From Sipunculus nudus (lineage: Eukaryota > Annelida > Sipuncula > Golfingiida > Sipunculidae), in NCBI GenBank assembly GCA_026874595.1, contig CM049314.1:27045729-27109728 (forward strand): DNA of 64,000 nucleotides, given 5' to 3'. Below the pieces are notes generated by a model that searched no databases, was not told where the DNA came from, and worked only from the letters and a program-made list of their open reading frames with translations. Below, piece after piece: positions 34,276 through 44,116 of the stretch. Every line of letters begins with the position of its first letter. Positions within the stretch are counted from its first letter, which is position 1. The position numbers and the translations under genes were made by a program.

Positions 34276-35551
34276 ATTTCTGATGATCTGCCTCAAGCCT
34301 TACTTGGATTGCGGGCACAGGGGATCAGTCAATATATGAGTAAAATACACCCTGCCTAAGATATTCAGGGGAGAGGTTATCTACAATGATTGCATCAACT
34401 GCGGTCGCCCTTGTTGTACGGGAATGTATTTTCTTTGGCTTTACGATACGTAATGGCTGTGAAAGAGTGGCTTGAGAAAGGCCGACTTTCAATGTTTGAT
34501 AGCTTCAGGTTAGATGATCTTGCATCGTGGTGCATTGTCAGTCAGCTTGCTGATTCCCTCCTTGAGAGACATACGTTATTCGTTCTTGTCACATGTTGAC
34601 ATTAGTGAGGCATCGCGTACTTCATTTCGCTTCCCCGATGAACTTGGTTCAGGCAGGAATCATGTTATTTCCGGAATGTGATTTTGGCTTGAAGTGGTTT
34701 AGTGTTCGTTTTTTTTGGTGACGAATTATGCTGCTCACAAAGACATGGCCACAGGTACAGCCTGCACCTCGTTAGCGATTCGAAATGAGTACATTTCTAA
34801 GGGAGTGCAAGGCAAGTAGGCCATGGTTCATGATCCGCATCTACTCGTTCATCGAAGTCCCAAAGGAGAAATTACGGGTCGTCTTTTGAACATCCTTTCA
34901 TTTATTCATCAAGCTGATCGTTGAACTTATATCTTTTCCCGATTAGATGATGGTTGGGGTGTAAATGGTGAAAATTTAAATGGGACCAAAGTAGTTTCAA
35001 GATTGATGGGCAGGGGGCGCCCGATCCCAATGAGTGAAGCATCAACGAACAGAAGGGAATGTTGTATTGATAGCAAATCCAGCGGGACTCATTTGGTTGG
35101 TTTTAAGATGGTGTACTTTTCTTCTATGAGGCGGTCATTGAGGAGAAATTCATGTTTCTCAGAGAGCAGCAGAATTTACGATAAGTCTTGTTGGCTTGTG
35201 GTGAGCTTATATAACAGAGCATGAGCAAGGAACTTTATGTACTATAATTACACTCGGGAACAGTAGGTCATTGGTCTCACTTAAACCAAACGCTTCAAGA
35301 ACACCGCCAGGAAAAGGCAATATTTGGGTTCAATCAATGCACCAATCAGGGTTTTCCAAAAGGAACATTAAAAATGTTCGTTTGAATGATTTTTTATTGT
35401 ACATTTCGTCTTTACTTTTTCTTGGATCTAATATTCAATGATAACAGTATAAATACCTCGTGCATTGTTCTTTTCTGTAAACACAGAGGACACCCAAAAG
35501 TAATCACAATTGTGTCTCTTCATCATGAAAGGGTGACTCTTAGTTGAAAGA
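34276..35551. other. Unrecognised GC-richer block, possible decayed ORF
   Basis: From 34340 to 35230 base composition is less AT-biased, and several adjacent + frames read protein-like: 34390-34599 (GRLSMFDSFRLDDLASWC), about 34745-34800 (DMATGTACTSLAIRNEYISK) and about 34850-35010 (SPKGEITGRLLNILSFIHQ, SRLDDGWGVNGENLNG). Stops and frame shifts separate them. This looks like a dead coding region, possibly a transposon, but I recognise no domain. Confidence 0.3.
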
Positions 35552-35703
35552 CTAATATTCGTCGCAAGAGTAAACTTGTGATTTTTCACATTCTGTTTCG
35601 GCCTGAGTAAAGGTTAGATTATCACAGAAGAAGGGAAAACAATACTTCTCAATTCGAATGCAGATCCAGCTGAACCATTTTAGAGATCTGCATTCATCGC
35701 AAT
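35552..35703 (-). CDS. C-type-lectin-like domain N-terminal half, candidate exon
   Basis: On the minus strand an excellent acceptor (GTATGTATATTGCAG) opens a segment reading CDECRSLKWFSWICIRIEKY then CFPFFCDNLTFTQAETECEK. The pattern C...W..W......CF.F....LTF.QAE..C matches the first half of C-type lectin-like domains (C..gW......CY.f....lTW..A...C). It runs to a stop at 35552. A possible donor CACAA|GTTTAC (exon end 35576) would cut it just after the CEK motif, where CTLD exons often end. The second half (WIG/WND region, last cysteines) was not found. It is either the first CTLD exon of the minus-strand gene or an isolated relic. Confidence 0.45.
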
Positions 35704-35956
35704 CTGCAATATACATACACACACACATAAATATGAGTTCGTCACTTCCTAATTCTAAATGTGGGTGAATGTTTAGTAAAGTCAGTAAAATTTGGTCATA
35801 ATGCACAGCTTTGAAAATGTGTTCTACAGCGATATGTGATATTGCATTTTATTAATTTTTAGCATTTATGTACCGCAGCCTATTTTAACCCAAATGGTAA
35901 ATCCCGATATGCTGATTACTAACCAAAACCAATATGTTCCTTGGTATTGGTAGTGG

Positions 35957-36950
35957 GAAAATTGTGGGTCATGACGCTCAGCTTAATTCGAAACTAGAAA
36001 AAAAAAAACTTTGCAAACAGATCAAATGGAGGCGTCCGTACTTTTTAAGGACAAATATCAATGTCATGGCTTGCATAAGCAGTGTACTGTTTGCTGGGTA
36101 AAAAAAGCTTCCGATTTATATAAATTCCGATTTAGAGGTATTCTGTACTTCTTGTCAAACTAACAGATGCGCCAGAAAATTATAAAATATGTTACATCAA
36201 GTGTCTAGTTAAATTGACCAACCTATCCTTGTTAAATAATCCTACCAAATTAAGGATAACCCATGATACCACAAAAGACAATTACTGTAACGGTTGATTT
36301 AAACAATCTGATTCTTTTAACTCTCTATGACAAAACATGAAACCAAATGTGAGAAACCTATATAACTGCTGCTATTTGGGAATATAAACTCTATTAGGAA
36401 CGCAAAACAAGTGACCCATTGGTCATATGTTCAGCCGACCAGAAAGACTTTTAGCAATTTTAAAAATATAGATACAAAATATATGAGCAATAGTAAATAT
36501 ACAGATGGCGCCGCCACCAGGCCTCGGGAACTGATAACGAGAGTTATGATCAATAAGCATATGAAGTTTCAGGACCCTAGATGAAGCTATAGCTGTGATA
36601 TTTGACCTAGCTGTAATATAACGGTCTAAAGTTATATAGGGGAAAATGCCTGAAAATAGAAAAACACAGTCTGCGCCACCACCGTTTCTGCACTAATAAA
36701 ACCTGTCACTATCTATATTCAAGGAAAGAGTCATGCAATAAATGAAAAACAAATATATTTAAAAAACAACAGATTTTATGTCAGTTTTGTCATTATTCCG
36801 GGGTGCCTAAACACGCCCAATAAATTGGAGAATATAGAATGTCAGCCGAGCGGTTACGATGTGCCGTATTAACGGACGGCCGGACGGCCACCCGAAGGAC
36901 CACGGACAAAGGGTGATCGCTTACGCTCAGCATTTGAACTAAAATTGCAA
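35957..36950 (+). repeat. Dispersed hairpin-repeat elements (two overlapping partial copies)
   Basis: Edge phrases occur at about 35961 (GGGTCATGACGCTCAGCTTA) and 36410 (AAGTGACCCATTGGTCATA). They are followed by the GGCGCCGCCACCAG..GGGAACTGATAA module, an AACGGACGGCCGGACGGCC tract (36871-36897) and a degraded hairpin end (ACGCTCAGCAT). Confidence 0.65.
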
Positions 36951-37050
36951 ACGCAGCCACAGTGGATAGCTGTGACAAACAGATTAACCATGGCCCTGGG
37001 ATTTACGCCCCGCGCATCAAATTCTAACAATTTAATTATCTCTCTAATAA

Positions 37051-37945
37051 AACAAGTGACCCATGGTTCATGATGCTCAGCTGACAAGCATGAGATTATG
37101 GCCTAAATTTTACAACTGTTGTCTAATAAAGAAGAAAATGTGTTTTTTTATTTTTGGAAGTGGCAAGACGATTTGTACGCAAAAAAGCATATTACTCGAT
37201 GGTTCAGGGCAAAATAGTGATACTAAGCATGAATGAAAATTATGCTTCTGGTTCAAACAGTGAAATAGATGTTTCCGGAACACAGTTTCAAGAATATAGG
37301 TCACCATGGCCTTATTTAAGGTTTGCAAGGATTTTTCTTCGGCTGAGCTAAAAAGTACTCACTTGGTGCAGTGGTTACGATTTATGCCCTGCTTTGGTAA
37401 ACATGTTTTATTTATTCTGGGGATATTATAAGCCCCGAAGCTAAAAAAAAATACGGGTTACAGAGTAACTTTTCATTGACCTCCCTAGATATCAAGTTAA
37501 AAAGATTCTAGGTCCAAAGGTTACAAATTGTGCCCTTGTAACGGACGACCGCATCTTGGAAGGTAAAAAAATTAAGGAAAGAATACGTAAAAAGTCGAAA
37601 AAAAATCAAGATGGCACCACTAATCTACAGAAACTGAGGAAACATTCCATGATCAATATGCACGTAAAGAGTCGCGGTGATCAATGCATTAGTTTTTCTG
37701 ACAGTGGAGTTTTGTATCAAATTTTCAATAATCCGGGGGGTACTTCAAAGCCCCATAGCTCGGAGGATATCGGGAACAGAGTTCTTATTTCAGGTTTTTA
37801 AGGAGATTTTTCCCCTAGATATCAGGTAAGAAGATTCTAGATCCAGCAGTTACAATGTTTGCCCTGCTAACGGATGGCCAGACGGAAGGACGACGGAAAT
37901 CACCCATCGCTATAGCTCAGCATGACTGAAAGTCAACTGAGCTAA
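37051..37945 (+). repeat. Dispersed hairpin-repeat element, well preserved ends
   Basis: 5' edge AAGTGACCCATGGTTCATGA then TGCTCAGCTGACAAGCATGA. The interior has CCCATAGCTCGGAGGATAT and TTCTAGATCCAGCAGTTACA, then GACGGAAGGACGACGG. The 3' end is a stem TAGCTCAG/CTGAGCTA with an inner TGACT/AGTCA pair (37913-37944). The frames at 37154-37351 and 37556-37801 lie in it and are not genes. Confidence 0.7.
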
Positions 37946-38126
37946 AAAGCAATGAGACAGAATATTTAATTCCCCCCTGCGACTGTGTGCATGGTTCTGG
38001 GTTCTAATGAAATAAACAGGATCACACCTTAAACTTTATTTCTTTTACCAGTCCTGTGATCCTTACACCAATTAAATCAGCTGCTAACAGCAGCAATCAA
38101 CCCCTGGACAATTGATATCAGATATT

Positions 38127-38130
<4 letters not shown>

Positions 38131-38178
<48 letters not shown>
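38131..38178. repeat. (TA)n microsatellite at duplication edge
   Basis: Perfect TA run at the 5' edge of duplication copy 2, matching the TA run at 11866-11932 in copy 1. Confidence 0.97.
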
Positions 38179-38180
<2 letters not shown>

Positions 38181-40874
38181 TTCATATAACATTGCTGATC
38201 AGCCATATGAACTATCTGATGAAGAACACTTTTTATAAAAATTTATTTTAGTGTAGACTCATCAATTTCTTTGTACACTTAGGTTCATCGATAGTTCATC
38301 GTTCATAGTTCATCGATATGCTAGTCGAAGGGACTAGTGACTTTTCTTCGGCACAACCGGAGTTCAAGACAACCAATATTAATTATATTCAACCTTCTTC
38401 AGCCTTGATTATTATGTATAATCATGTATAGGGCCTATATTAAATAGTTCTAACAAATGTTTGCGTGAAAGAACAACATAAATGTTATATTAATTTTTTT
38501 AATAATAATAAAAAAGCACATAAGTACCGACAAAAATAGGATCAAGTAAATAAAAAAGTAGCAGTAAAGCAGTATAACGTCCATGGTAAATAAGAATTAG
38601 TCTGATAGTTGTCATATTCCTCCCAATATAAACAGTCCTGTATGTATATCCTACACTCATCGAAGGTAAAGATTTCATTATGTTTTGGTTTATTAATAAC
38701 TTCTCATTAATCAATGAATCGAATTAATGCTTTGTCGGCGAGAGCTGAAAAGCATAATTATGAGTGACTAATTGGCAAACAGGTAAACAACGGACCAGGT
38801 GTGTATAGCATCGCGCCTCATGGGTGAGATCCTTTTCGGTATAAATTATATAACTGGTCATCACGGCCGTAGGTGTGATTAATTGATAGACCATGCACAA
38901 CTGTTATCTAATATTAAAGAGGCTTGACTTCGAGTCGAGCAACAGGGCCATCGCGCATGATATGTAAGAGCATTCCCGGGAATAATTATATATACGCATT
39001 CCCAGTTTTAATTATATATACGTATAACTGGTATATATGAAAATGGTGTAGATCTACCCACATGTTTATAATCCACCACGTGACTAACAATCCATTTGCG
39101 CAAAACAGGAAAAACATGTGCCCCCAAAAGTACGATATGAAAGGACCAAAATGTGTGATATGAAGTTAACTATACTTTAGATAATAAGAGACATTTTCTG
39201 TTAAATTCAAGGTCATTTCAAGGATTTTAAGGGGATTTCTGTGATTAGAGTAATCATTGCATGATAGGATGATACACAGAAATGGATTTAATTTGCATGT
39301 GAAATAGTCATATGAGACATTTCTCGCACAGGTAATACTTGCAGGCTAGACAATAATGGCGACACGTTCAGGGACAATAGCTAGATTATAATTTAATTTT
39401 TGTTACAAAATTATCGACAAGTACTTTAACTTACAGTTGAACGACCAATCGCATAAAACGAGCGTAGGAAAGACTTAGGATGTGATTTTGTTTCAAGGCA
39501 GACAGCTATACCAGAAATATGACCACCGTCAAGGGTTTCAGAATAATCATGTTGCCAAAGCAGCATTTGACCTTGAAGTTTAAATTTCAAGTTCAAAAGT
39601 CTAAAAGGCCAAATGTGGAAAAATTTTATTTCAACTTATTATGTTCAATTTATTTAAAGATTGCACTAAACATAAAAATCGATAAGATACTGAGTTTTCT
39701 GGAAATAAATGGAATGTATGTAGAATGTTGTGGAAATAAATGGCCAGTACTCCTTCATTGTAGGATTCCTGTAATACATACGCGTTTTATTTTCATAAAA
39801 CTTTTGCTTCCAGTCTTACCAGATTTAGCACAATGATGATGGGTTTTATCTTGTATTATTGAATAGTTTTCTCCATTTGATAGTTAAGACCAAGGTCAAT
39901 AGGTCAAGTTGAAGAAATTATCGCCCTTCCGTTAGATATCGTTAAAGAAAAATATAACTCTGTACAAGTTCCCCTATCAATCCGCATTTTTTTCGAATCC
40001 ATTTAGTTAGACAAATCAGGTGACTACAATCAGCTTTTAGTTTTTCTCGAAGCAACTTGAGTTTACACTGAAATAGAACAAGAATAAATGGTGATCGTGA
40101 AATATTTTGTGACCTTCAAGGTCAAATGTCAAGTTAAACGGTGTCAAATTATTTTTTTTTATGAATCAAAAATTAATATTCTTTCATTTCAATATGTATT
40201 AGAAACGCCTTTGGCTTACCACCGAATTACAAGAGATACGTGACCTCCTTTTTTGTCCAAATTCCATATTAATTTTCTTTTATGATTAATAGGACACTTT
40301 TTAACCCAGACAATATCACAGTAATTTCATTGTAAATTTAATCAATCTGGTTTTCTCAGACTGCTCTTCTCAACTTCTTTAAAAGGATCTCCTACGACTC
40401 TGAAACAACGTATAGAGGGGAGAGATGGAATCGGCTATACAGTCAAGACAATAACATTACTTTTATTATAAAACAAAATACCTCGAACCCTTTTACTTTT
40501 GTCTATGCATGTATTAAGTCCAAATATACTTTCAGGGTTGGAGAATCAACAGAAGAAATAGGAATGAGTGGCACTGCAAAGACACTGAATTGATTTTCTG
40601 CAAGTAGTCATATTTGTTTTACGTTTAATGACAGCTTTTGTTTGGACACGAACAACTACAAGAGAAACTTCATTATACATACCTAAAACTACATACCAGA
40701 AACAAACAAAAAAGTGCATTATTGTTTGATATTCGTCGTCTTCGGTACTGAAAAAAAACCTTTAACTATATTGACCAAAAAACCATATGTTGTTACTAGT
40801 AATCAACTCTTGATAACATCCTGTATCTTATATTTATCCCGATGTCACATGAGTTTATATATGCTTAAGTTGCC

Positions 40875-40880
40875 TATATA
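40875..40880 (+). promoter_or_regulatory. TATA box candidate for LRR-Ig gene 2
   Basis: TATATA 66 bp upstream of the ATG, aligned with TATAAA of copy 1 within a conserved promoter block (CATAACCACA just downstream, then CGAGTGTTAGC). Confidence 0.45.
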
Positions 40881-40940
40881 CATAACCACAGCAGTGCTAG
40901 CTTGAACGAGTGTTAGCATATCCTACTGCAACAACAAACA

Positions 40941-42014
40941 ATGGATGTATTCCTCGAAAAATGGGTTATCATGTCGCTCCTGGTTTTAGTTAATACTGTC
41001 TCAAAAAGCACGATCAGCATTTGCGGATATCGGCGAGACTGCGGACTTTGTGTTATCCCTGACTGGAACGGAATACTCAATACTTCATTTCCTAAAATTT
41101 ATTCCTCTCTTACAACCTTGAACTTTTCAAGTTGTGAGGTATCATACATAGGATCAAATGTCTTTACAAATATGAAGGCCATTCTGGAACTGGTATTGTC
41201 ACATAATGATATCACATCCATAGGAGATAATGCGTTCTCTGGTATGTCAAGTGTCAATAAACTATACCTGGATTATAATGAAATAGAAAAGTTGCAACAT
41301 CATGCATTTAGAACCTTGTATCAGCTTGAATTCCTGGTCCTCCACAGCAACAGGCTGATGCACTTACCGACAGGAATCTTCAAGGACTTATCTCAGCTAA
41401 AGTATTTGGATCTAAGCTATAATCACTTAACAAGTATACATTTTAATCAATTCCTCATATTAATTAATCTCAAAGTGCTTAGACTGTCAAATAACATGTT
41501 ACACCAGGTCACATTCAGAAATACCTGGCCTGTCTCGCTTGAATGGCTGGACTTGACATCAAATAAGATGAGGATATTACCAAACTTTCCCCCTTGTAAC
41601 GGTACCATAATATTACTGAAAAACGACATTCATTGCGGCTGTAACGTTCCATCAGAATCATGCAAGGTACAGTTTCAATGTTTTTCGCCAAAACGTTTCA
41701 AACATTTATCTCCTGTTGTTAATGTTTCCTACGGCGCTTTTGGCGTAAAACAATTAGCCATGGTAGAAAAATCCACGACAATGCTGGGAAAACTCCAGGA
41801 ATTTCTGTATATGTACAATACCACCTCCTCCTGTATGATTGCTCCCCCAGACTTAAAATTCAACGGAACTCATATTAACTGTCATGCCTTTTCTAACCCT
41901 GCCCCAACTGTTGAGTTGTACAGACAAGGGGAATTAATAGGGACTCAGAAGCCATATGTTGAAGAGTCAGGCGTAACCTATGTGTCAGTTGAGAGAAACA
42001 ATTCACAAGATTAA
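40941..42014 (+). CDS. LRR-Ig protein, copy 2 (truncated by one nonsense codon)
   Basis: An open frame of 357 codons from MDVFLEKW. Signal peptide about 1-22; LRRNT cysteines 28, 34 and 37 (CGYRRDCGLC); seven LRRs (for example LELVLSHNDITSI, LEWLDLTSNKMRILP); LRRCT (DIHCGCNVPSESCKVQFQC); and an Ig domain with its first cysteine at 314 (INCHAFSNPAP). The frame ends at TAA 42012-42014, where copy 1 has GAA (QDEYTC becomes QD-stop), just before the second Ig cysteine and the helix. One G-to-T change explains it. As it stands the product would be a soluble protein with an incomplete Ig domain. The frame reopens immediately to 42236. Either a very recent pseudogene, a segregating null allele, or a secreted truncated form. 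Ligand unknown. Confidence 0.85.
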   Translation: MDVFLEKWVIMSLLVLVNTVSKSTISICGYRRDCGLCVIPDWNGILNTSFPKIYSSLTTLNFSSCEVSYIGSNVFTNMKAILELVLSHNDITSIGDNAFSGMSSVNKLYLDYNEIEKLQHHAFRTLYQLEFLVLHSNRLMHLPTGIFKDLSQLKYLDLSYNHLTSIHFNQFLILINLKVLRLSNNMLHQVTFRNTWPVSLEWLDLTSNKMRILPNFPPCNGTIILLKNDIHCGCNVPSESCKVQFQCFSPKRFKHLSPVVNVSYGAFGVKQLAMVEKSTTMLGKLQEFLYMYNTTSSCMIAPPDLKFNGTHINCHAFSNPAPTVELYRQGELIGTQKPYVEESGVTYVSVERNNSQD

Positions 42015-42236
42015 TACACCTGCATTGCAAGAAATGATGTAACCATGGAGGAGGTTGTGGGATCGCTGCAGGTTCAGACGATAGCTGAAACAAGCTCTAC
42101 GGGCCGTATAAAAAGACCCTCAGCTGATATTCCCGGCCCAGTGCTTAACCCCATTGTAACGGTTCTTATTTATCTTTCTCTGGTAGCTGTCATGCTTATA
42201 ACGTTCACGTTATACATACTGCAGTGGTTTTGTTAA
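42015..42236 (+). pseudogene. Orphaned 3' part of LRR-Ig copy 2 (Ig end, helix, stop)
   Basis: Same frame as the upstream CDS. It reads YTCIARNDVTMEEVVGSL (second Ig cysteine), a Ser/Thr-rich juxtamembrane segment, then a helix (NPIVTVLIYLSLVAVM then LITFTLYIL) and QWFC-stop. Read through, the protein would be 431 residues with a tail of only four residues, the same end as copy 1 (GKWFC). The absence of decay after the stop codon indicates a recent nonsense mutation. Confidence 0.8.
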
Positions 42237-42745
42237 ACAGTCCGAAGAAAACCGTGAACATGGCGTCAGATCTAAGAAAACTAAGCTATAACATGTAAAT
42301 CAAGGAATAGAAGTGCGGATGTTGGCTCGTGTATGCAAAATTAGGATGTGGATTATGAATAGACATGTTTCACGACAGGAATAAGCTTACGTGTACAATT
42401 CCGTTTTCTGGCAGAGCTAGACAAATTAAAATGAAAATGTATAAATATTTAGAGATCTACTGTCACATAATATACATAATATGATTATGATCTTCCTGGT
42501 ACTGTATGGGCAAGGTTGAAGGAAGTGCTTGCAATATTTTAAATATTTAAGGTTACACGCAGTTAAAATTTTCAGATTTATGCACTATACTGTCACGACC
42601 TGATCTGATAAAAAAATATATTCGACCCTTCAACTGATTCAAGATCGTACTTTAGTTGAACGTTATTTTGACAATTTGATAGTTTGACAGAATTTTAACT
42701 GAGAAAAAAATTAAATGTATGAATCGTAACACGGTTCCCAAGGTA

Positions 42746-43040
42746 TGGGTCTATGGTATCCTTCTGGCTAGGTTGCTCTATATCTTCAACAGTCAATAAC
42801 TCCTACAAATTAGGCAATTTAGACGTATTTCATAGGCAGTATATATGAAACATACAGAGAAACATTTATGCCAAATATGAACAAAACACCACTAATGGTT
42901 TTGATATTCGGCAATCTTGAAGTGCAACAATCGGATTTAAATGGAAAATTCTCGTTTTGCTTTAATTTCTCTTAAAAGGTCGGACAGACGACGCGCAAAG
43001 GGCAATCCCTCAGATGACTTATGGTGAGCTGAGCTAAAAA
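42746..43040 (+). repeat. Hairpin-repeat 3' piece
   Basis: Ends with GGTCGGACAGACGACGCG and a reduced terminal motif CTCAGATGACTTATGGTGAG then CTGAGCTAAAAA (43009-43040). Confidence 0.5.
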
Positions 43041-43790
43041 ATTCATGTTAGAATATAACTTGATTAATCATATTAATCATATTTAGTAGCCATCCTCTGT
43101 GCCTTGTGGAAACTCTGTTTCTGTTGGTGGCAACTAGACTCAATTGTGGCTCTGTAGTATATTACACAGCCACAGGTTACTGCCTTCGTTTCTCTAGCGG
43201 AGGGAACGAATATAAATGGTAGACGCAGCACTTGATTTGAGTACATCTGATCCTGTGTGTTGGGTGCCTGTCCTCGTGAGCCTGCGTGGTTGTTTCAGCT
43301 AGCGGTGTGCATGTGTTAATCATTATTGCAACTGCCGTGAGTGTTCTACTGACCGGACCCCTGGCTACACACGTGATTGTTTTAGCCTGCGAGATGTATG
43401 TATTACATTTCAGCTCGGTATGCCCGGAGTTTAGCAGAAAGACAGGAAGTCTCTGTGGTGTGGGTACTTGCTGCCACCCCCCCCCCCCAAAGTCAAGTTA
43501 CAGAACCACCTAAGCCTGATGTAAACAACAATTATTTATATAAAATGTTCTTATATAATCTTAGATAAAAGCTGCAACTGTACATCAATTCTTCAAAATG
43601 TGCCATGGTCAAAGTTAAAATAACCTTACTCAAATCACTACAAAATTGCGATCTGATATCTGTTATACACTTAAATCTTAATTAAATAAAGTTGCATGTT
43701 TGAAAAAAAGGCTCTAGTTACCATGAAAAGTGAGAAAATATATTTTTTCCTCTTTCGAAAAGGTACATACTGGTCTGATCCTAAACCTTT
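43041..43790. other. Unclassified block with TATA-like and C-run features
   Basis: A GC-richer stretch (43.08-43.5 kb) contains GAATATAAATGG near 43210 and a C run at 43478-43488. It resembles an LTR in composition, but I could not find matching ends or a second copy. The 75-codon frame at 43286-43513 ends in the C run and has no family match. Confidence 0.3.
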
Positions 43791-44115
43791 ACAAATTACT
43801 CAATGCTGGCATGTCTGGTACATATAGGAAACATATAAAGGAATGCGTGTGATAAAAAGATACAAAACAGCTCTTGAAGTGTAATAATATGTACAAATGG
43901 ACAATGGAAGAGTTTCTTTAATTTCTCGAAGGAACGAAGAATCAATGGTCCAGTTTGAGGTGTGCTAGGAGAAGTTAGGAATATCCAACTATTTGAATTT
44001 TGGATCCGCAGTTCCAAAGGTTTCAAAATGTGTCCTGTTAACGGGCGGCAGAACGGACGGACAAAGGACAAAAGACCAACGTAATAGCTCAGATGACTAA
44101 TAGTCAGTTGAGCTA
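43791..44115 (+). repeat. Hairpin-repeat 3' piece
   Basis: Contains AGTTCCAAAGGTTTCAAAAT then GTGTCCTGTTAACGGGCGGC, AACGGACGGAC, and the hairpin TAGCTCAGATGACTAATAGT then CAGTTGAGCTA (44085-44115). Confidence 0.65.
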
Positions 44116-44116
44116 A

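Larger units (their letters stand above)
38131..42745 (+). repeat. Segmental duplication copy 2 (carries LRR-Ig gene 2)
   Basis: Collinear with 11866-15110, with the landmarks given there. It is ~1.4 kb longer, chiefly between 39.2 and 40.5 kb, where sequence absent from copy 1 occurs, including a motif-free 105-codon frame at 39519-39836. The gene body is the best-conserved part and the flanks diverge faster. Confidence 0.8.

Noticed and set aside
37051-37945. Helitron identity for the hairpin repeat
   Set aside because: A 3' hairpin is present, but the end reads GCTAAAAA rather than CTRR followed by T, and no TC start was located. Left unclassified.
39519-39836. 105-codon + frame starting MTTVKGFRIIM
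   Set aside because: No signal peptide, domain or splice context. It lies in the extra sequence of duplication copy 2 and reads like repeat DNA (TGACCTTGAAG words).
43041-43510. Third LTR or a small gene at 43286-43513
   Set aside because: Composition and a TATA-like box are suggestive, but there are no matching termini, target repeats or second copy, and the frame ends in a C homopolymer.
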